Assembly (NCBI RefSeq): GCF_030551255.1
Contig: NZ_CP130630.1
Location: 12,027,001 to 12,091,000, forward strand
DNA: 64,000 nt
Direction of reading: 5' to 3'
Origin: Streptomyces sp. NL15-2K
Lineage (GTDB): Bacteria > Actinomycetota > Actinomycetes > Streptomycetales > Streptomycetaceae
Shown here one piece after another: positions 51,807 through 60,193 of this stretch. Position 1 is the first letter of the stretch, and the number at the start of each line of letters is the position of its first letter. A program made the position numbers and the translations under genes. The notes under the pieces are model-generated. The model saw only the letters and a program-made list of their open reading frames with translations, was not told where the DNA came from and ran no database searches.

Positions 51807-52811
51807 TCAGTGCGCGGACTGCTCGAGCAGGAACCGCTCCAGCGACATCGGCTTCGGCAGCTCGGCCGGCGGGATCTGCGGCGCGCCGACGAAGGGCGAC
51901 GCCTCGAAGTACCACTTCTCCAGGGCCGGCAGGCCCCAGCGGGCGTTGGTGCTCAGCGATCCCGCGTCCCAGCGCACGGGCTCGACCTCGGTGTCGATCG
52001 TCTGGTAGTGGCTGTTGAAGACCTCCACCCGGTGGCCGTCGGGGTCGCGGAGGTAGACGAAGAGCATCCCGCCCGGACCGTGCCGTCCCGGGCCCCGCTC
52101 CACGCCGTCGCCGTAGCCGAGGATGCCCGCCCAGTCGCAGGCGGTGAAGATGTCACGGCTCTCGGAGACGGTGTAGGCGAAGTGGTGCAGCGCGGGTCCG
52201 GTGTTCTCGATGATCGCGAGATCCAGGCAGGTGCCCTTGCGGTACATGAACGCGCCCAGCAGCTTGTCGCCGTGCTCCAGGTACTCCGAGTTGCGGAAGC
52301 CGAGCTCGCTGTAGAACGCGCACAGCTCGTAGGTGTCGGGCGCGAAGATCTGGTAGTGGTCCAGCCGCTGCGCGTGGGCACCCTTGTAGGACTGGAAGTC
52401 GATGTGCAGCCGCGGCCGCGTCTCCATGTGCGCGCACAGTTCGAGCGGCGTGCCGATGGGGTCGCTGACGTGCAGGGTGCGGCCCTGGTACGGGACGTCG
52501 ACCCACTCGGCGGGCAGTCCCCGCTCACGGAACCAGGCGTACGCGAGGTCGAGGTCCTCGTCGAAGAAGACCCGATAGCCGACCCTCTTGCAGGTGCCCG
52601 CCCTGTCTTCGTCCAGCTCCAGGACGAGGCTGTGGTGGCAGGCCTCGGCCAGGCCGCGGAGGTAGCAGGTGCGCTCGTCCTCGTCGCTGACGACGAGCCC
52701 CAGCGCGTTCACGTAGAAATTCTTGCTCTCGGTCAGGTCGGCCACGGTGAGACGCACATGGCTGGAGCGGGTGATGTTGAAACTCGGGCGCAGATTGACG
52801 GGAGGCAGCAT
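51807..52811 (-). CDS. Type I extradiol dioxygenase (VOC family), homoprotocatechuate 2,3-dioxygenase-like
   Basis: A 334-residue protein with two glyoxalase/extradiol domains (residues 15-130 and 145-270). The metal ligands are visible as LDHYQIF (His near residue 150), LHHFAYTV (His near residue 210) and GHRVEVFN (Glu near residue 262). The general pattern SNDTYL-free, single-His TM and length match HpaD/MndD-type ring-cleaving enzymes. It would open a catechol such as 3,4-dihydroxyphenylacetate next to its hydroxyls. The neighbouring FAH-family gene would suit the next steps. Confidence 0.8.
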   Translation of the reverse strand: MLPPVNLRPSFNITRSSHVRLTVADLTESKNFYVNALGLVVSDEDERTCYLRGLAEACHHSLVLELDEDRAGTCKRVGYRVFFDEDLDLAYAWFRERGLPAEWVDVPYQGRTLHVSDPIGTPLELCAHMETRPRLHIDFQSYKGAHAQRLDHYQIFAPDTYELCAFYSELGFRNSEYLEHGDKLLGAFMYRKGTCLDLAIIENTGPALHHFAYTVSESRDIFTACDWAGILGYGDGVERGPGRHGPGGMLFVYLRDPDGHRVEVFNSHYQTIDTEVEPVRWDAGSLSTNARWGLPALEKWYFEASPFVGAPQIPPAELPKPMSLERFLLEQSAH

Positions 52812-52871
52812 GGTGGTCTCCGTGCTCCGATCGGCTCTGGATTTGAATGACTTTAATAGTTCGATGCCGTT

Positions 52872-54218
52872 TTACGGCTCGGTCGTGGAAGACGTTTGAG
52901 TCGCGGAAGAAGCTTCAGTCGAGGAAGACGCGGACTGGGCGAATGTGAAGGCGGACCATCCGCTGAATTCCGCGGATTCGCCGAGGGACTCCTCGATCCG
53001 CAGAACCTCGTTCCACTTGGCCATTCGCTCGGAGCGGGTGAACGAGCCCACCTTCAGCTGACCCGCGTCCCAGCCGACGCTGAGATGGGCGATCGTGACG
53101 TCCTCTGTTTCCCCGGACCTGGCCGAGACGATCGTGCCGAAACCGGCGTCCTTTCCGGCGCGCAGGGCCTGGAAGGACTCCGTGACGGTACCGGCCTGGT
53201 TCGGCTTGACGAGCACGGCGTTCGCCGCCCCGCTGGTGGCCGCGGCCTCCACCCGCTTGGCGTTGGTGACCAGGTAGTCGTCGCCGATCACCTGGCAGCG
53301 CCGGCCGTACCGCCGGGTGAACTCCACCATGCCTTCGTGGTCGTCCTCACCCACCGGGTCCTCGACGGAGAGGATCGGATACTGCTCGATCCAGCCGCCC
53401 AGCATGTCGACCAGCGCTTCGGTGTCCAGCGTGCGGTCGTCCAGAGCCAGCGTGTACTGCCCGCCGCTGCCGAACTGCGAGGCAGCCACGTCCAGCGAGA
53501 TGCCCACCTGGGACGAGGGCGTGAAACCCGCGCTCTCGATGGCCAGCGTCAGCGTCTCCAGCGCCTCCTCGTTGGAGTCGAACGCCGGCCAGAACCCGCC
53601 CTCGTCGGCCACGCCCTGCGCCTTGCCGGCCTTCCGCATCAGACTGCCGGCGGCCCGGTAGATCTCCGCCGTCCAGTCCAGGGCCTCGGAGAAGCGCCGG
53701 GCCGCGGGGCAGACCACCATGAAGTCCTGGACGTCCACGCGACGGTCCGCGTGGGCGCCGCCGCCGAAGATCTGGATCTCCGGCAGCGGGATGCGCACCG
53801 GTCGCCCGCCCGCCAGGTGCTGCCACAGGGGTACGCCCGCCGACGCGGCGGTGGCGTGCAGGACCGCCATGGACGTGGCCACGATCGCGTTGCCGCCGAG
53901 ACGACCGCGGTCGGGGGTACCGTCCAGGTTCACCAGAAGCCGGTCGACGGCCTCCTGGTCGCCCGCGTCACGGCCGGCGAGGGCGGGGGCGATCTCGTGG
54001 TTCACCGAGCCCACCGCGCGCCGGACGTCGAGCCCGCCGAAGCGGCTGCCGCCGTCGCGCAGGTCGAGGGCCTCTCCCTGGCCCGTCGAGGCGCCCGCCG
54101 GAGCGATCGCCCGCCCCACCGCACCGTCCGTGAGGTGGGCCTCGACCTCGACGGTCGGCCGACCGCGGGAGTCCCACACCCTGCGGCCGTAGAGCTTGGC
54201 GATCCGCGCGTCTGTCAT
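52872..54218 (-). CDS. Divergent enolase paralogue
   Basis: A 448-residue enolase-family protein. Most catalytic groups are kept: ASTGQGEALDLRD, GGGAHADRRVD, ADEGGFWP, LSVEDPVGEDD, GDDYLVTN, VLVKPNQAGT, GQLKVGSF. But the SHRSGETED motif reads SARSGETED, so the active-site His is Ala (codon 53121-53123, residue 366), and the IQEFM Glu is Asp (VQDFM). A Ser/Thr-rich tail of about 24 residues is added at the C-terminus. Housekeeping enolase is very conserved, so these changes point to a different substrate. Enolase relatives are known in phosphonate biosynthesis (carboxyphosphonoenolpyruvate synthase). It heads an operon with a ring-cleaving dioxygenase and is under a LacI-type site. Confidence 0.8.
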   Translation of the reverse strand: MTDARIAKLYGRRVWDSRGRPTVEVEAHLTDGAVGRAIAPAGASTGQGEALDLRDGGSRFGGLDVRRAVGSVNHEIAPALAGRDAGDQEAVDRLLVNLDGTPDRGRLGGNAIVATSMAVLHATAASAGVPLWQHLAGGRPVRIPLPEIQIFGGGAHADRRVDVQDFMVVCPAARRFSEALDWTAEIYRAAGSLMRKAGKAQGVADEGGFWPAFDSNEEALETLTLAIESAGFTPSSQVGISLDVAASQFGSGGQYTLALDDRTLDTEALVDMLGGWIEQYPILSVEDPVGEDDHEGMVEFTRRYGRRCQVIGDDYLVTNAKRVEAAATSGAANAVLVKPNQAGTVTESFQALRAGKDAGFGTIVSARSGETEDVTIAHLSVGWDAGQLKVGSFTRSERMAKWNEVLRIEESLGESAEFSGWSAFTFAQSASSSTEASSATQTSSTTEP

Positions 54219-54423
54219 TGCGGTGCAACCTTTCGGAGTTCGGACGATCGGAGTGATGAGCAGGGCTCGTGTCCGTGCCTGTGGCCTGTCATCGAGGGGC
54301 GGAGGTTCCCGCGGCCAGAGTCACCCCGTGGGTCGGCACTCGGATCGATGCGGCGGCGCCGGGCGCGAGCAGTGTCGTACGGCTCTCTTCGTGGCAAGGG
54401 TTGTCCGCTCGCCGTATCCTGAT

Positions 54424-54439
54424 GTGCTAACGATAGCGC
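54424..54439. promoter_or_regulatory. LacI-family operator (enolase promoter)
   Basis: GTGCTAACGATAGCGC is a 16-base imperfect palindrome centred on CG, matching the TGCTAWCGWTAGCA sites found four more times in this region. It lies about 206 bases upstream of the enolase start. Confidence 0.6.
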
Positions 54440-54540
54440 AATCGTGCGAAGCGTCGGCGGCTGTGTCAAGAGGCAGGTGGCGCTCCGTCTTGATGGGCTC
54501 GCCGTTCACTGCCGGCATGTTGGGTCATCGGAGAGACTGG

Positions 54541-54554
54541 TGCTATCGTTCGCA
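54541..54554. promoter_or_regulatory. LacI-family operator (FMN-reductase remnant promoter)
   Basis: TGCTATCGTTCGCA matches the regional motif at 13 of 14 positions (C for A at position 10). It stands about 120 bases upstream of the decayed reductase ATG at 54673. Confidence 0.55.
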
Positions 54555-54672
54555 CAATCCGTCACCCCGGCAGGGACTCCGGCGGACCCGCGCCCTTCCT
54601 GGACGGACGGACAGCACAGGCGGGCGCGGGTCCGCCGGGCTGGATCGCGGCCGAAAGGAAAGCGAGCTCGCC

Positions 54673-54996
54673 ATGGCGTCCGAGCCCTTCGCGGCACCGA
54701 TGACCCTCACCGCCGTTGCGGCTGGCACTTGTCACGGACGCGTGGGCAGATCCGTCGCGGACCGGTTCACCGCCCGGGCGGCGGAGTGCGACCAGTTCGC
54801 GTAGCACACCGTCGACCTGCGGGAACTCGCCCTTCTCTGCCTGGACATGCCGCGTCAGCCCGCCCTGGGCATCAATGACCTCATCGAGGACGGCGATTTC
54901 CGGCCCGGCAGGATTCACGAGACCGCTGCCGAGCAGCTCGACGAACTCGCGCGCACCGCCCGCGTCATGCGTCGGCTGGGCAGTCGAACGTACTGA
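54673..54996 (+). pseudogene. NADPH-dependent FMN reductase remnant
   Basis: The frame begins ASEPFAAPMTLTAVAAG and then CHGRVGRSVADRF, which fits the N-terminus and flavin loop of NADPH-dependent FMN reductases. A TAG at 54802-54804 stops it in frame. The same frame continues as TVDLRELALLCLDMPRQPALG and jumps directly to a C-terminal-type helix (HETAAEQLDELARTARVM), so the central FMN/NADPH-binding part is deleted. The remnant still has its LacI-type operator. Confidence 0.65.
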
Positions 54997-55012
54997 CCTG
55001 GTACCCGGACAC

Positions 55013-55048
55013 TCGAAGGGCCCGGAGCGCATTGCTCCGGGCCCCTTC
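55013..55048. terminator. Bidirectional hairpin terminator
   Basis: GGGCCCGGAGC (55018-55028) and GCTCCGGGCCC (55034-55044) pair perfectly around GCATT, extended by GAA/TTC flanks with one bulge. It separates the reductase remnant from the converging LacI gene. Confidence 0.75.
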
Positions 55049-55105
55049 GCGCGTCTGCGGCACCGCGCGGCCGACCGGACAGGCTGAGGCTGGGCCGCCC
55101 ATGGC

Positions 55106-56137
55106 TCAGCCGGACACGGACGGAGCCCTCCCGCCGGGCGGCGCCGTGCTCCCGCGCAGAACCAGGGATCCGGGAGAGACTGACGTGTACGGGCCGTCGT
55201 TGCTCGGCTTGGTCTTGAGCCGGCGCATCAGCCACAGTGCGCAGCCGGTGGCCATCTCCTGGATCGGCAGGCCGATCGTGGTGAGTCCGGGGCCCCACCA
55301 GGAAAACCCGGGCTCGTCTCCGAACCCGACCACGGACAGTTCCCCGGGCACCTTCACCCCCTGCTCGGACAACTCCTCCAAGGCCCCCCGGGTGAGCTGG
55401 ATCGATCCCAGCACGAGCGCCGTGGGCGCGTCCGGGCACTGCAGCAGCCGCCGGATCGCCCGGCGGCCGTGATCCACGGACGACGGCGGTCCCAGCTCCG
55501 TGAGCCCGGCGTCGTCCGGCAGGCCGCCTTCGCGCAGGGCGCTGCGGAAACCCTCCAAGCGCTCCGCGCCGGTGGGCAGCTCGACCGGGCCGCCCAGGTA
55601 GGCGATGCGGGTGTGTCCCCGCGTCACCAGGTGGGCCGTGGCCCGACGCAGTGCCTCACGGTCGTCCACGCCGAACCACTGGGAACCGAGCGACGGGTGC
55701 TTGCGCAGCAGTTGCAGGTGCGGCACGGTGCGCAGGAGCTTGACGGACTCGCTGTGCGGGCGCGCGGTGGGCACGATGATGACGCCCGCCACGCGGTTCG
55801 AGGACAACTCCCGCAGGTGGCGCAGCTCCACCATCCGGTCGTCGTCGGTCTCCGACAGCATCAGCTGGAAGCCTTCGGTCTCCATGTTCTTGGACAGTTC
55901 GTGCGCGATGGTCGAGTAGAAGCTGTTGCGGATGTCCGGGATCACCAGCGCGACCACGTTGCTGGACGCGCCGCGCATCATCCGCGCCGCGCGGTTGCCG
56001 ACGTACCCCATCTCGGAAGCGGCCTGGCGGACCCGGAACTTGGTTTCCTCGCTGATGCGGGGATCGTCGGAGAGTGCCCGGCCGACCGTCGAGACGGAGA
56101 TTCCGAGGCGTTCGGCGATGTCCCTGGTCGTGATCAC
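55106..56137 (-). CDS. LacI-family repressor of the enolase/FAH region
   Basis: A 343-residue regulator. The DNA-binding domain TTRDIAERLGISVSTVGRALSDDPRISEETKFRVRQAASEMGY (residues 3-45) has the LacI helix-turn-helix and hinge helix, and a periplasmic-binding-type core begins near residue 55 (VVALVIPDIRNSFYSTIAHELSKNME). GTG 56137 was chosen because the HTH starts there; the frame is open further upstream without homology. Two operators precede the gene, so it probably regulates itself, the divergent FAH gene, and the other genes carrying the same motif. Confidence 0.9.
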   Translation of the reverse strand: MITTRDIAERLGISVSTVGRALSDDPRISEETKFRVRQAASEMGYVGNRAARMMRGASSNVVALVIPDIRNSFYSTIAHELSKNMETEGFQLMLSETDDDRMVELRHLRELSSNRVAGVIIVPTARPHSESVKLLRTVPHLQLLRKHPSLGSQWFGVDDREALRRATAHLVTRGHTRIAYLGGPVELPTGAERLEGFRSALREGGLPDDAGLTELGPPSSVDHGRRAIRRLLQCPDAPTALVLGSIQLTRGALEELSEQGVKVPGELSVVGFGDEPGFSWWGPGLTTIGLPIQEMATGCALWLMRRLKTKPSNDGPYTSVSPGSLVLRGSTAPPGGRAPSVSG

Positions 56138-56186
56138 GTAGCGGGCCCCCTCGAGCTGACTGATCCCGTTGCCGTCACTTTCTGTA

Positions 56187-56200
56187 TGCCAACGATAGCG
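56187..56200. promoter_or_regulatory. LacI-family operator O3
   Basis: TGCCAACGATAGCG matches the regional motif at 12 of 14 positions. It is 50 bases upstream of the LacI start, well placed for autorepression. Confidence 0.55.
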
Positions 56201-56257
56201 CTCTCGTCGCACTCTGCGGTCGGAGAGGTGAGGTGTCGGGTTGATCGCCATCCTTGG

Positions 56258-56271
56258 TGCTAACGTTAGCA
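56258..56271. promoter_or_regulatory. LacI-family operator O4, perfect palindrome
   Basis: TGCTAACGTTAGCA is a perfect 14-base palindrome centred on CG. It lies 50 bases before the FAH-family gene and 121 bases before the LacI gene, and is the best copy of the motif. Confidence 0.7.
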
Positions 56272-56320
56272 TTCCTTTGGTCGTGCAGCCGCCCGCGGTT
56301 GCCTAGTTGCGGAGGTATCC

Positions 56321-57100
56321 GTGCGGATCGTCAGGTACACCGTCGACGGCGTGCATCACTACGGAGAACTGGAAAACGGTGACGCCAGGATCGCCAGATT
56401 CGAAGGTGATCCCTTCACCGGACTGTCCTCTGCGGGGCGCGTCGACGAAGTGGATGACGTGGTCGTTCTGCCGCCGATCGAGCGGCCCCGGATCTTCGGG
56501 TTCGCCTATAACTACGCCTCGCACATCGACGAGACCGACCGCGATGTTCCGGAGGTTCCCGTGTGCTTCATGAAGCCGAGCACGGCGGTCATAGGGCCGG
56601 ACGACGCCATCATCTATCCGGCGGATGGTGAACTTATCCATTTCGAAGGGGAGTTGGTCGTCGTCATCGGAAAGGAAGCCCGCCATGTGAAGCCCTCCGA
56701 GGCTCATGAGTACATCCTCGGCTATACGTGCGGCAACGACGTCAGTGACCGCATCGTTCAGCGTAAGGAAAGCAAATTCGGAACTCTTCTGATCGGTAAG
56801 GGGCAGGACACGTTCGCTCCCCTCGGGCCGGTCATCGCGACCGAACTCGACCCCGCCGCACTGTCGCTGACGACCCGTGTGAACGGCACCGTCATGCAGT
56901 CGGCGAGTACGGCGGACCTGCTGCTCGCCGTTCCCGACCTCGTCAGCTACCTCAGCCGTTACCTCACGCTGCTGCCCGGAGACGTGATCATGACCGGGAC
57001 ACCGTCCGGCGTCGGGCCGATCCGCCCCGGAGACGAGATCGAGGTGGAGATCGAGGGCATCGGCGTCCTGCGCAACCCGGTCGTGGCCGAGAGCCTCTGA
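56321..57100 (+). CDS. Fumarylacetoacetate hydrolase-family protein
   Basis: A 259-residue FAH-fold enzyme. The metal-binding Glu-x-Glu is in HFEGELVVVIGKEAR (residues 107-121), with the Asp in GYTCGNDVSDRIVQRK (near residue 142); RIFGFAYNYASHIDE and MTGTPSGVGPIRPGDEIEVEIEGIG are also typical. Members hydrolyse, isomerise or decarboxylate ring-cleavage products. With the dioxygenase at 51807 it could act in homoprotocatechuate-type degradation. The GTG start has CGGAGG upstream. Codon usage is less GC-rich than its neighbours in the first 500 bases, hinting at transfer. Confidence 0.87.
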   Translation: MRIVRYTVDGVHHYGELENGDARIARFEGDPFTGLSSAGRVDEVDDVVVLPPIERPRIFGFAYNYASHIDETDRDVPEVPVCFMKPSTAVIGPDDAIIYPADGELIHFEGELVVVIGKEARHVKPSEAHEYILGYTCGNDVSDRIVQRKESKFGTLLIGKGQDTFAPLGPVIATELDPAALSLTTRVNGTVMQSASTADLLLAVPDLVSYLSRYLTLLPGDVIMTGTPSGVGPIRPGDEIEVEIEGIGVLRNPVVAESL

Positions 57101-57116
57101 CTCCGGACGACCGCGC

Positions 57117-57159
57117 GTAACGGGCCTGCCCACCGCAGAGCGGTGGGCAGGCCCGTTAC
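57117..57159. terminator. Strong bidirectional terminator
   Basis: A perfect 20-bp stem (57117-57136 with 57140-57159) and a 3-base AGA loop follow the FAH gene by 17 bases and the converging transporter gene by 22. It is symmetrical and suits both. Confidence 0.9.
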
Positions 57160-57180
57160 ATGTCAGCCGTGTCCCGTTCG

Positions 57181-58448
57181 CTAGCGGACCGCGTTGTTGA
57201 ACTGCGAGGTGCGGACGAAGGCCAGGGCCACAACACCCACCAGCGGCAGCACCGTGACCTGAAGGAGCCCGGCCCGGTCCCAGCCGAATGAGTCCACCAG
57301 GGCGGCGAAGAGGAGCCCCGAGAACGCCGCCGGTCCGTAGTAGCTGGTGACGAAGAGGCCGGAGGCGCGTCCGATCTGCCCGGGGCGGACGGCCCGCTGC
57401 ATCGCGCTGTTGGTGTTGGGGTAGATGAAGCCCAGGCCGAAGGCGCCCATCAGGAAGGCGAACACGCACTGCGTGCCGACTCCGGCGTGCGTCTCGTAGA
57501 TGCCCACGCTGATCGCGGAGACGGCCAGCATGCTCAGGATCAGCAGGTTGCGCTGGTTGAAGCGGTCGCCGAGCCAGCCGCCGAACACGGCCGTCATGCC
57601 GCCGAAGCCGAGGAAGCTCATGGCCAGTGCGGCCTGCCCGGAGGTGTAGTGCAGCGAGGTGATGAGGAACGTCGGGTAGAGGCCGAGGAACCCGTAGATC
57701 GCCACACCGCTGATGACCGAATGGACGGCCAGAGCGACAGTGCTGCGGTTGTAGGCGGAGGCCGGCATGTACTCGAAGGTCCTGGTCGAGACGACCTTCT
57801 CGGCGGAGTGCTCGGTCAGACCGGTTTTCACGAGGAACAGGGAGGCGGCGGCGATCAGCAGCCCGGCCGTGCCGAACAGGTAGAAGGGCGAGTGCCACGT
57901 GCCGTGCGTGCGCATGAGCTCGACGCCGATGAGCGGGGCGATGAACACGCCGATGGAGTAGCCCATGCCGATGATGCCGAAGGCGAGGCCGCGCCGGTGG
58001 GCGAAGAAGGCGCCGATCGCCGCGAAGATGGCCGCGGACTGCATGCCCTCACCGAAGCCCGAGACGACCCGGTACAGGGTCATGTCGGCGAAACCGGTCG
58101 CCAATGGCGTGGCCATCGTGCCCAGGGAGTAGATCACGATGCTGACCAGCAGCACGGTCTTACGGCGGAAGCGGTCCAGGAGGTAGCCCGCCGGCAGTCC
58201 GGCCAGAGCCATGCCGAGGGTGAAGTTCGTCGCCAGCAGCCCGCCCTGCTCCAGGGAGACCCGTAGTCCTGACGGATGTTGGGCAGCAGGGGAGGAAAGA
58301 CCTGGCGGTCCATCGCGTTGACCATGTAGGAGAGGACCACCAGCAGGAAGCCCACGCCGATCATGAGGCGGGAGATGGGGGCGGGGCTCTTTTCCCGCGT
58401 TTCACCGGCGGGCACCGCACTGGTGTCGACTTGCGCTGCGTGAGTCAT
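57181..58448 (-). pseudogene. MFS transporter with a one-base frameshift
   Basis: The ATG at 58448 starts THAAQVDTSAVPAGETREKSPAPISRL, then TM1 (LMIGVGFLLVVLSYMVNAMD) and FPPLLPNIRQDYG. The frame then changes at the CCC run 58260-58262 (plus strand), and SLEQGGLLATNFTLGMALAGLPAGYLLDRFRRKTVLL continues in another frame to the stop at 57181. One added base there would give a 422-residue, 12-helix MFS protein of the organic-acid or hexuronate type. So the gene is either recently inactivated or carries a sequencing error in a G run. It lies convergent to the FAH gene, and a hairpin precedes its start. Confidence 0.8.
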
Positions 58449-58492
58449 AGCGGCTCCTGAGGAGAATGGGCCACGGCAGGCCGCGGCGGATC

Positions 58493-58522
58493 CATCGCCC
58501 GTACGGGGCCGTACGGGCGATG
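58493..58522. repeat. 12-bp hairpin upstream of the MFS gene
   Basis: CATCGCCCGTAC (58493-58504) pairs perfectly with GTACGGGCGATG (58511-58522) across GGGGCC. It would lie in the 5' leader of the MFS message, about 45 bases before the start codon, and might affect its translation or transcription. Confidence 0.55.
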
Positions 58523-58896
58523 ACGAGAAGCGGTGAGCTGAACACGGACTCGAGTCGGCGACGGTGATGCTGTCGCCGTCTGACGGAATGCGGGCACTGG
58601 CTGCCGCGCGGTCGGATGCCGCATGCGGAATTCAGCCGTATTTCGCCCGTCGGGGACGTCCGTGGCTATGGCGTCTTCGACAGCCGGAACTCGTGCGGAC
58701 GCTTATCGGTCACACGGTCGGCGCTTGGCAGAAACCATGGAGGGAAGTCCCTGGCGCGTCAAGATGTGAACAGCGTATTTCTTCGGCGGTCCTCGTTTTC
58801 CCTGTGGCGAGGGGTTCCTCGGCCCGTATGAGTCCTGCGGCGGACGGGCCGATGAGCGGGCGCGCCCAGCCCTCTTGACTTGACGAAGAGACTGAG

Positions 58897-58910
58897 TGCT
58901 ATCGTTAGCA
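58897..58910. promoter_or_regulatory. LacI-family operator O5
   Basis: TGCTATCGTTAGCA matches the regional motif at all positions (W = T). It lies 279 bases upstream of the dehydrogenase-kinase-cupin operon, with TTGACTTGACG closely upstream. Confidence 0.65.
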
Positions 58911-59188
58911 CCACGTGGCTGTGACAAAGTGATTCGACGTGCCCCGGCATCTCGTGACCCGTTCCAGGAGCGCACCGCGGTGCCCGCCCCGACCACAAGT
59001 CGGCGAGTGCCGGCGACACCCGACCCGAGCCCAGCGACCCTCTCCACCTCACCCGTGGCGGCCGCCGACCCCACCGGACCTTCCGACGGCCGCCCTTCCG
59101 CGTGATGATCAGACCTGCTGACCGGATGCGGCCGGGCGCGACGCCCGGCCGTCGCCGCGGCCGCACGATTCTGCGAGGACGACCTGCT

Positions 59189-60193
59189 ATGAAACCATCG
59201 AGCCGCCCGGGCACCGTGCTGCTCACCGACCACGCCTGGCCCGACGACTCCGTCGAGCGATCGGTCGTCGAGGAGGCCGGCCACACGCTCGTGACCGGCC
59301 CCGCCGAGCCCGCTTCCGCCGAGGCCATCGAGGAGCTGGTGGCCGAGCACCGGCCCGCCGGGATCCTCACCTGCTGGGCGCCCGTCTCCGCCACCGCGGT
59401 GGAGGCCTCTGCCAACCTGCGGATCGTGGCCCGGCTCGGGGTCGGCCTCGACAACATCGCCGTGGACGCCGCCACCGAGCGGGGCGTGTGGGTCACCAAC
59501 GTTCCGGACTACTGCGTCGAGGAGGTCTCCGATCACGCCGTCGGCATGGTGCTGGCCTGGACGAGGGGCCTTGCCGTGTTCGACCGGGAGGTCCGTGCGG
59601 GCCGCTGGGACCCCGCGAGCGCCCGGCTGCGCCGGCTGTCGACGCTGACGTGCGGCGTCGTCGGATACGGGCGGATCGGACGGGCCACCGTGCGCAAGCT
59701 CGGTGCGTTCGGCTGCCGGATCCTGGCCCACGACCCGCACCCGCCGAAGGACGTCCCCGGAGTGGAGATGGTGGGCCTGGAGGACCTGCTGCGCCGCAGC
59801 GACGTGGTGATCCTCCACGTGCCGCTCACACCCGGCACGCACCACATCATCGGAACCGAGCAACTATCGCTGATGCGGCCGGGCGGCCTGCTGGTCAACG
59901 TCAGCCGGGGCGGCCTGGTGGACACCGACGCGGTGATCAAGGCACTCGACAGCGGTCACCTGGGCGGAGCCGCCTTCGACGTACTGGAGACCGAACCGCA
60001 CGTCCCCGCCGGACTGCTGGACCGGCCCGGTGCCCTCCTCACCCCCCACGTCGCCTTCTCCTCCGACGCGTCCGTCATCGAACTGCGCCGCCGCGCCGCC
60101 GAGGAAGTCGTACGGATCCTGGCGGACGAGGCACCGGCCCACGCCTGCAACAGCCCCCGCGGCCTGCCCGCCGGGTCGGGTGGCCGTCGATGA
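59189..60193 (+). CDS. D-isomer-specific 2-hydroxyacid dehydrogenase
   Basis: A 334-residue enzyme of the SerA/hydroxypyruvate reductase branch. It has the motifs CGVVGYGRIGRATVRKLG near residue 155, VNVSRGGLVDTDAV (catalytic Arg) near residue 237, DVLETEPH (Glu) near residue 263 and LTPHVAFSSDASV (His) near residue 287. Its stop overlaps the kinase gene start (ATGA). The ATG at 59189 is chosen because GTVLLTDHAW lies immediately after it; an upstream frame is open but basic and without homology. Confidence 0.87.
   Translation: MKPSSRPGTVLLTDHAWPDDSVERSVVEEAGHTLVTGPAEPASAEAIEELVAEHRPAGILTCWAPVSATAVEASANLRIVARLGVGLDNIAVDAATERGVWVTNVPDYCVEEVSDHAVGMVLAWTRGLAVFDREVRAGRWDPASARLRRLSTLTCGVVGYGRIGRATVRKLGAFGCRILAHDPHPPKDVPGVEMVGLEDLLRRSDVVILHVPLTPGTHHIIGTEQLSLMRPGGLLVNVSRGGLVDTDAVIKALDSGHLGGAAFDVLETEPHVPAGLLDRPGALLTPHVAFSSDASVIELRRRAAEEVVRILADEAPAHACNSPRGLPAGSGGRR

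Larger units (their letters stand above)
54219..54672. promoter_or_regulatory. Divergent promoter region with two LacI-type sites
   Basis: This 454-base gap lies between the enolase paralogue (minus) and an FMN-reductase remnant (plus). It contains the operators at 54424 and 54541. Apart from these and a GC-rich run, nothing coding was recognised. Confidence 0.5.
58449..59188. other. Long divergent intergenic region
   Basis: This 740-base gap separates the MFS gene (minus) from the 2-hydroxyacid dehydrogenase operon (plus). It holds a hairpin at 58493-58522 and one LacI-type operator at 58897. No protein family could be recognised in the rest. Confidence 0.5.

Noticed and set aside
52872..54218. 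Enolase gene as the housekeeping glycolytic copy
   Set aside because: Active-site His and Glu are altered, it has an added Ser/Thr-rich tail and sits in a catabolic operon; a paralogue is more likely.
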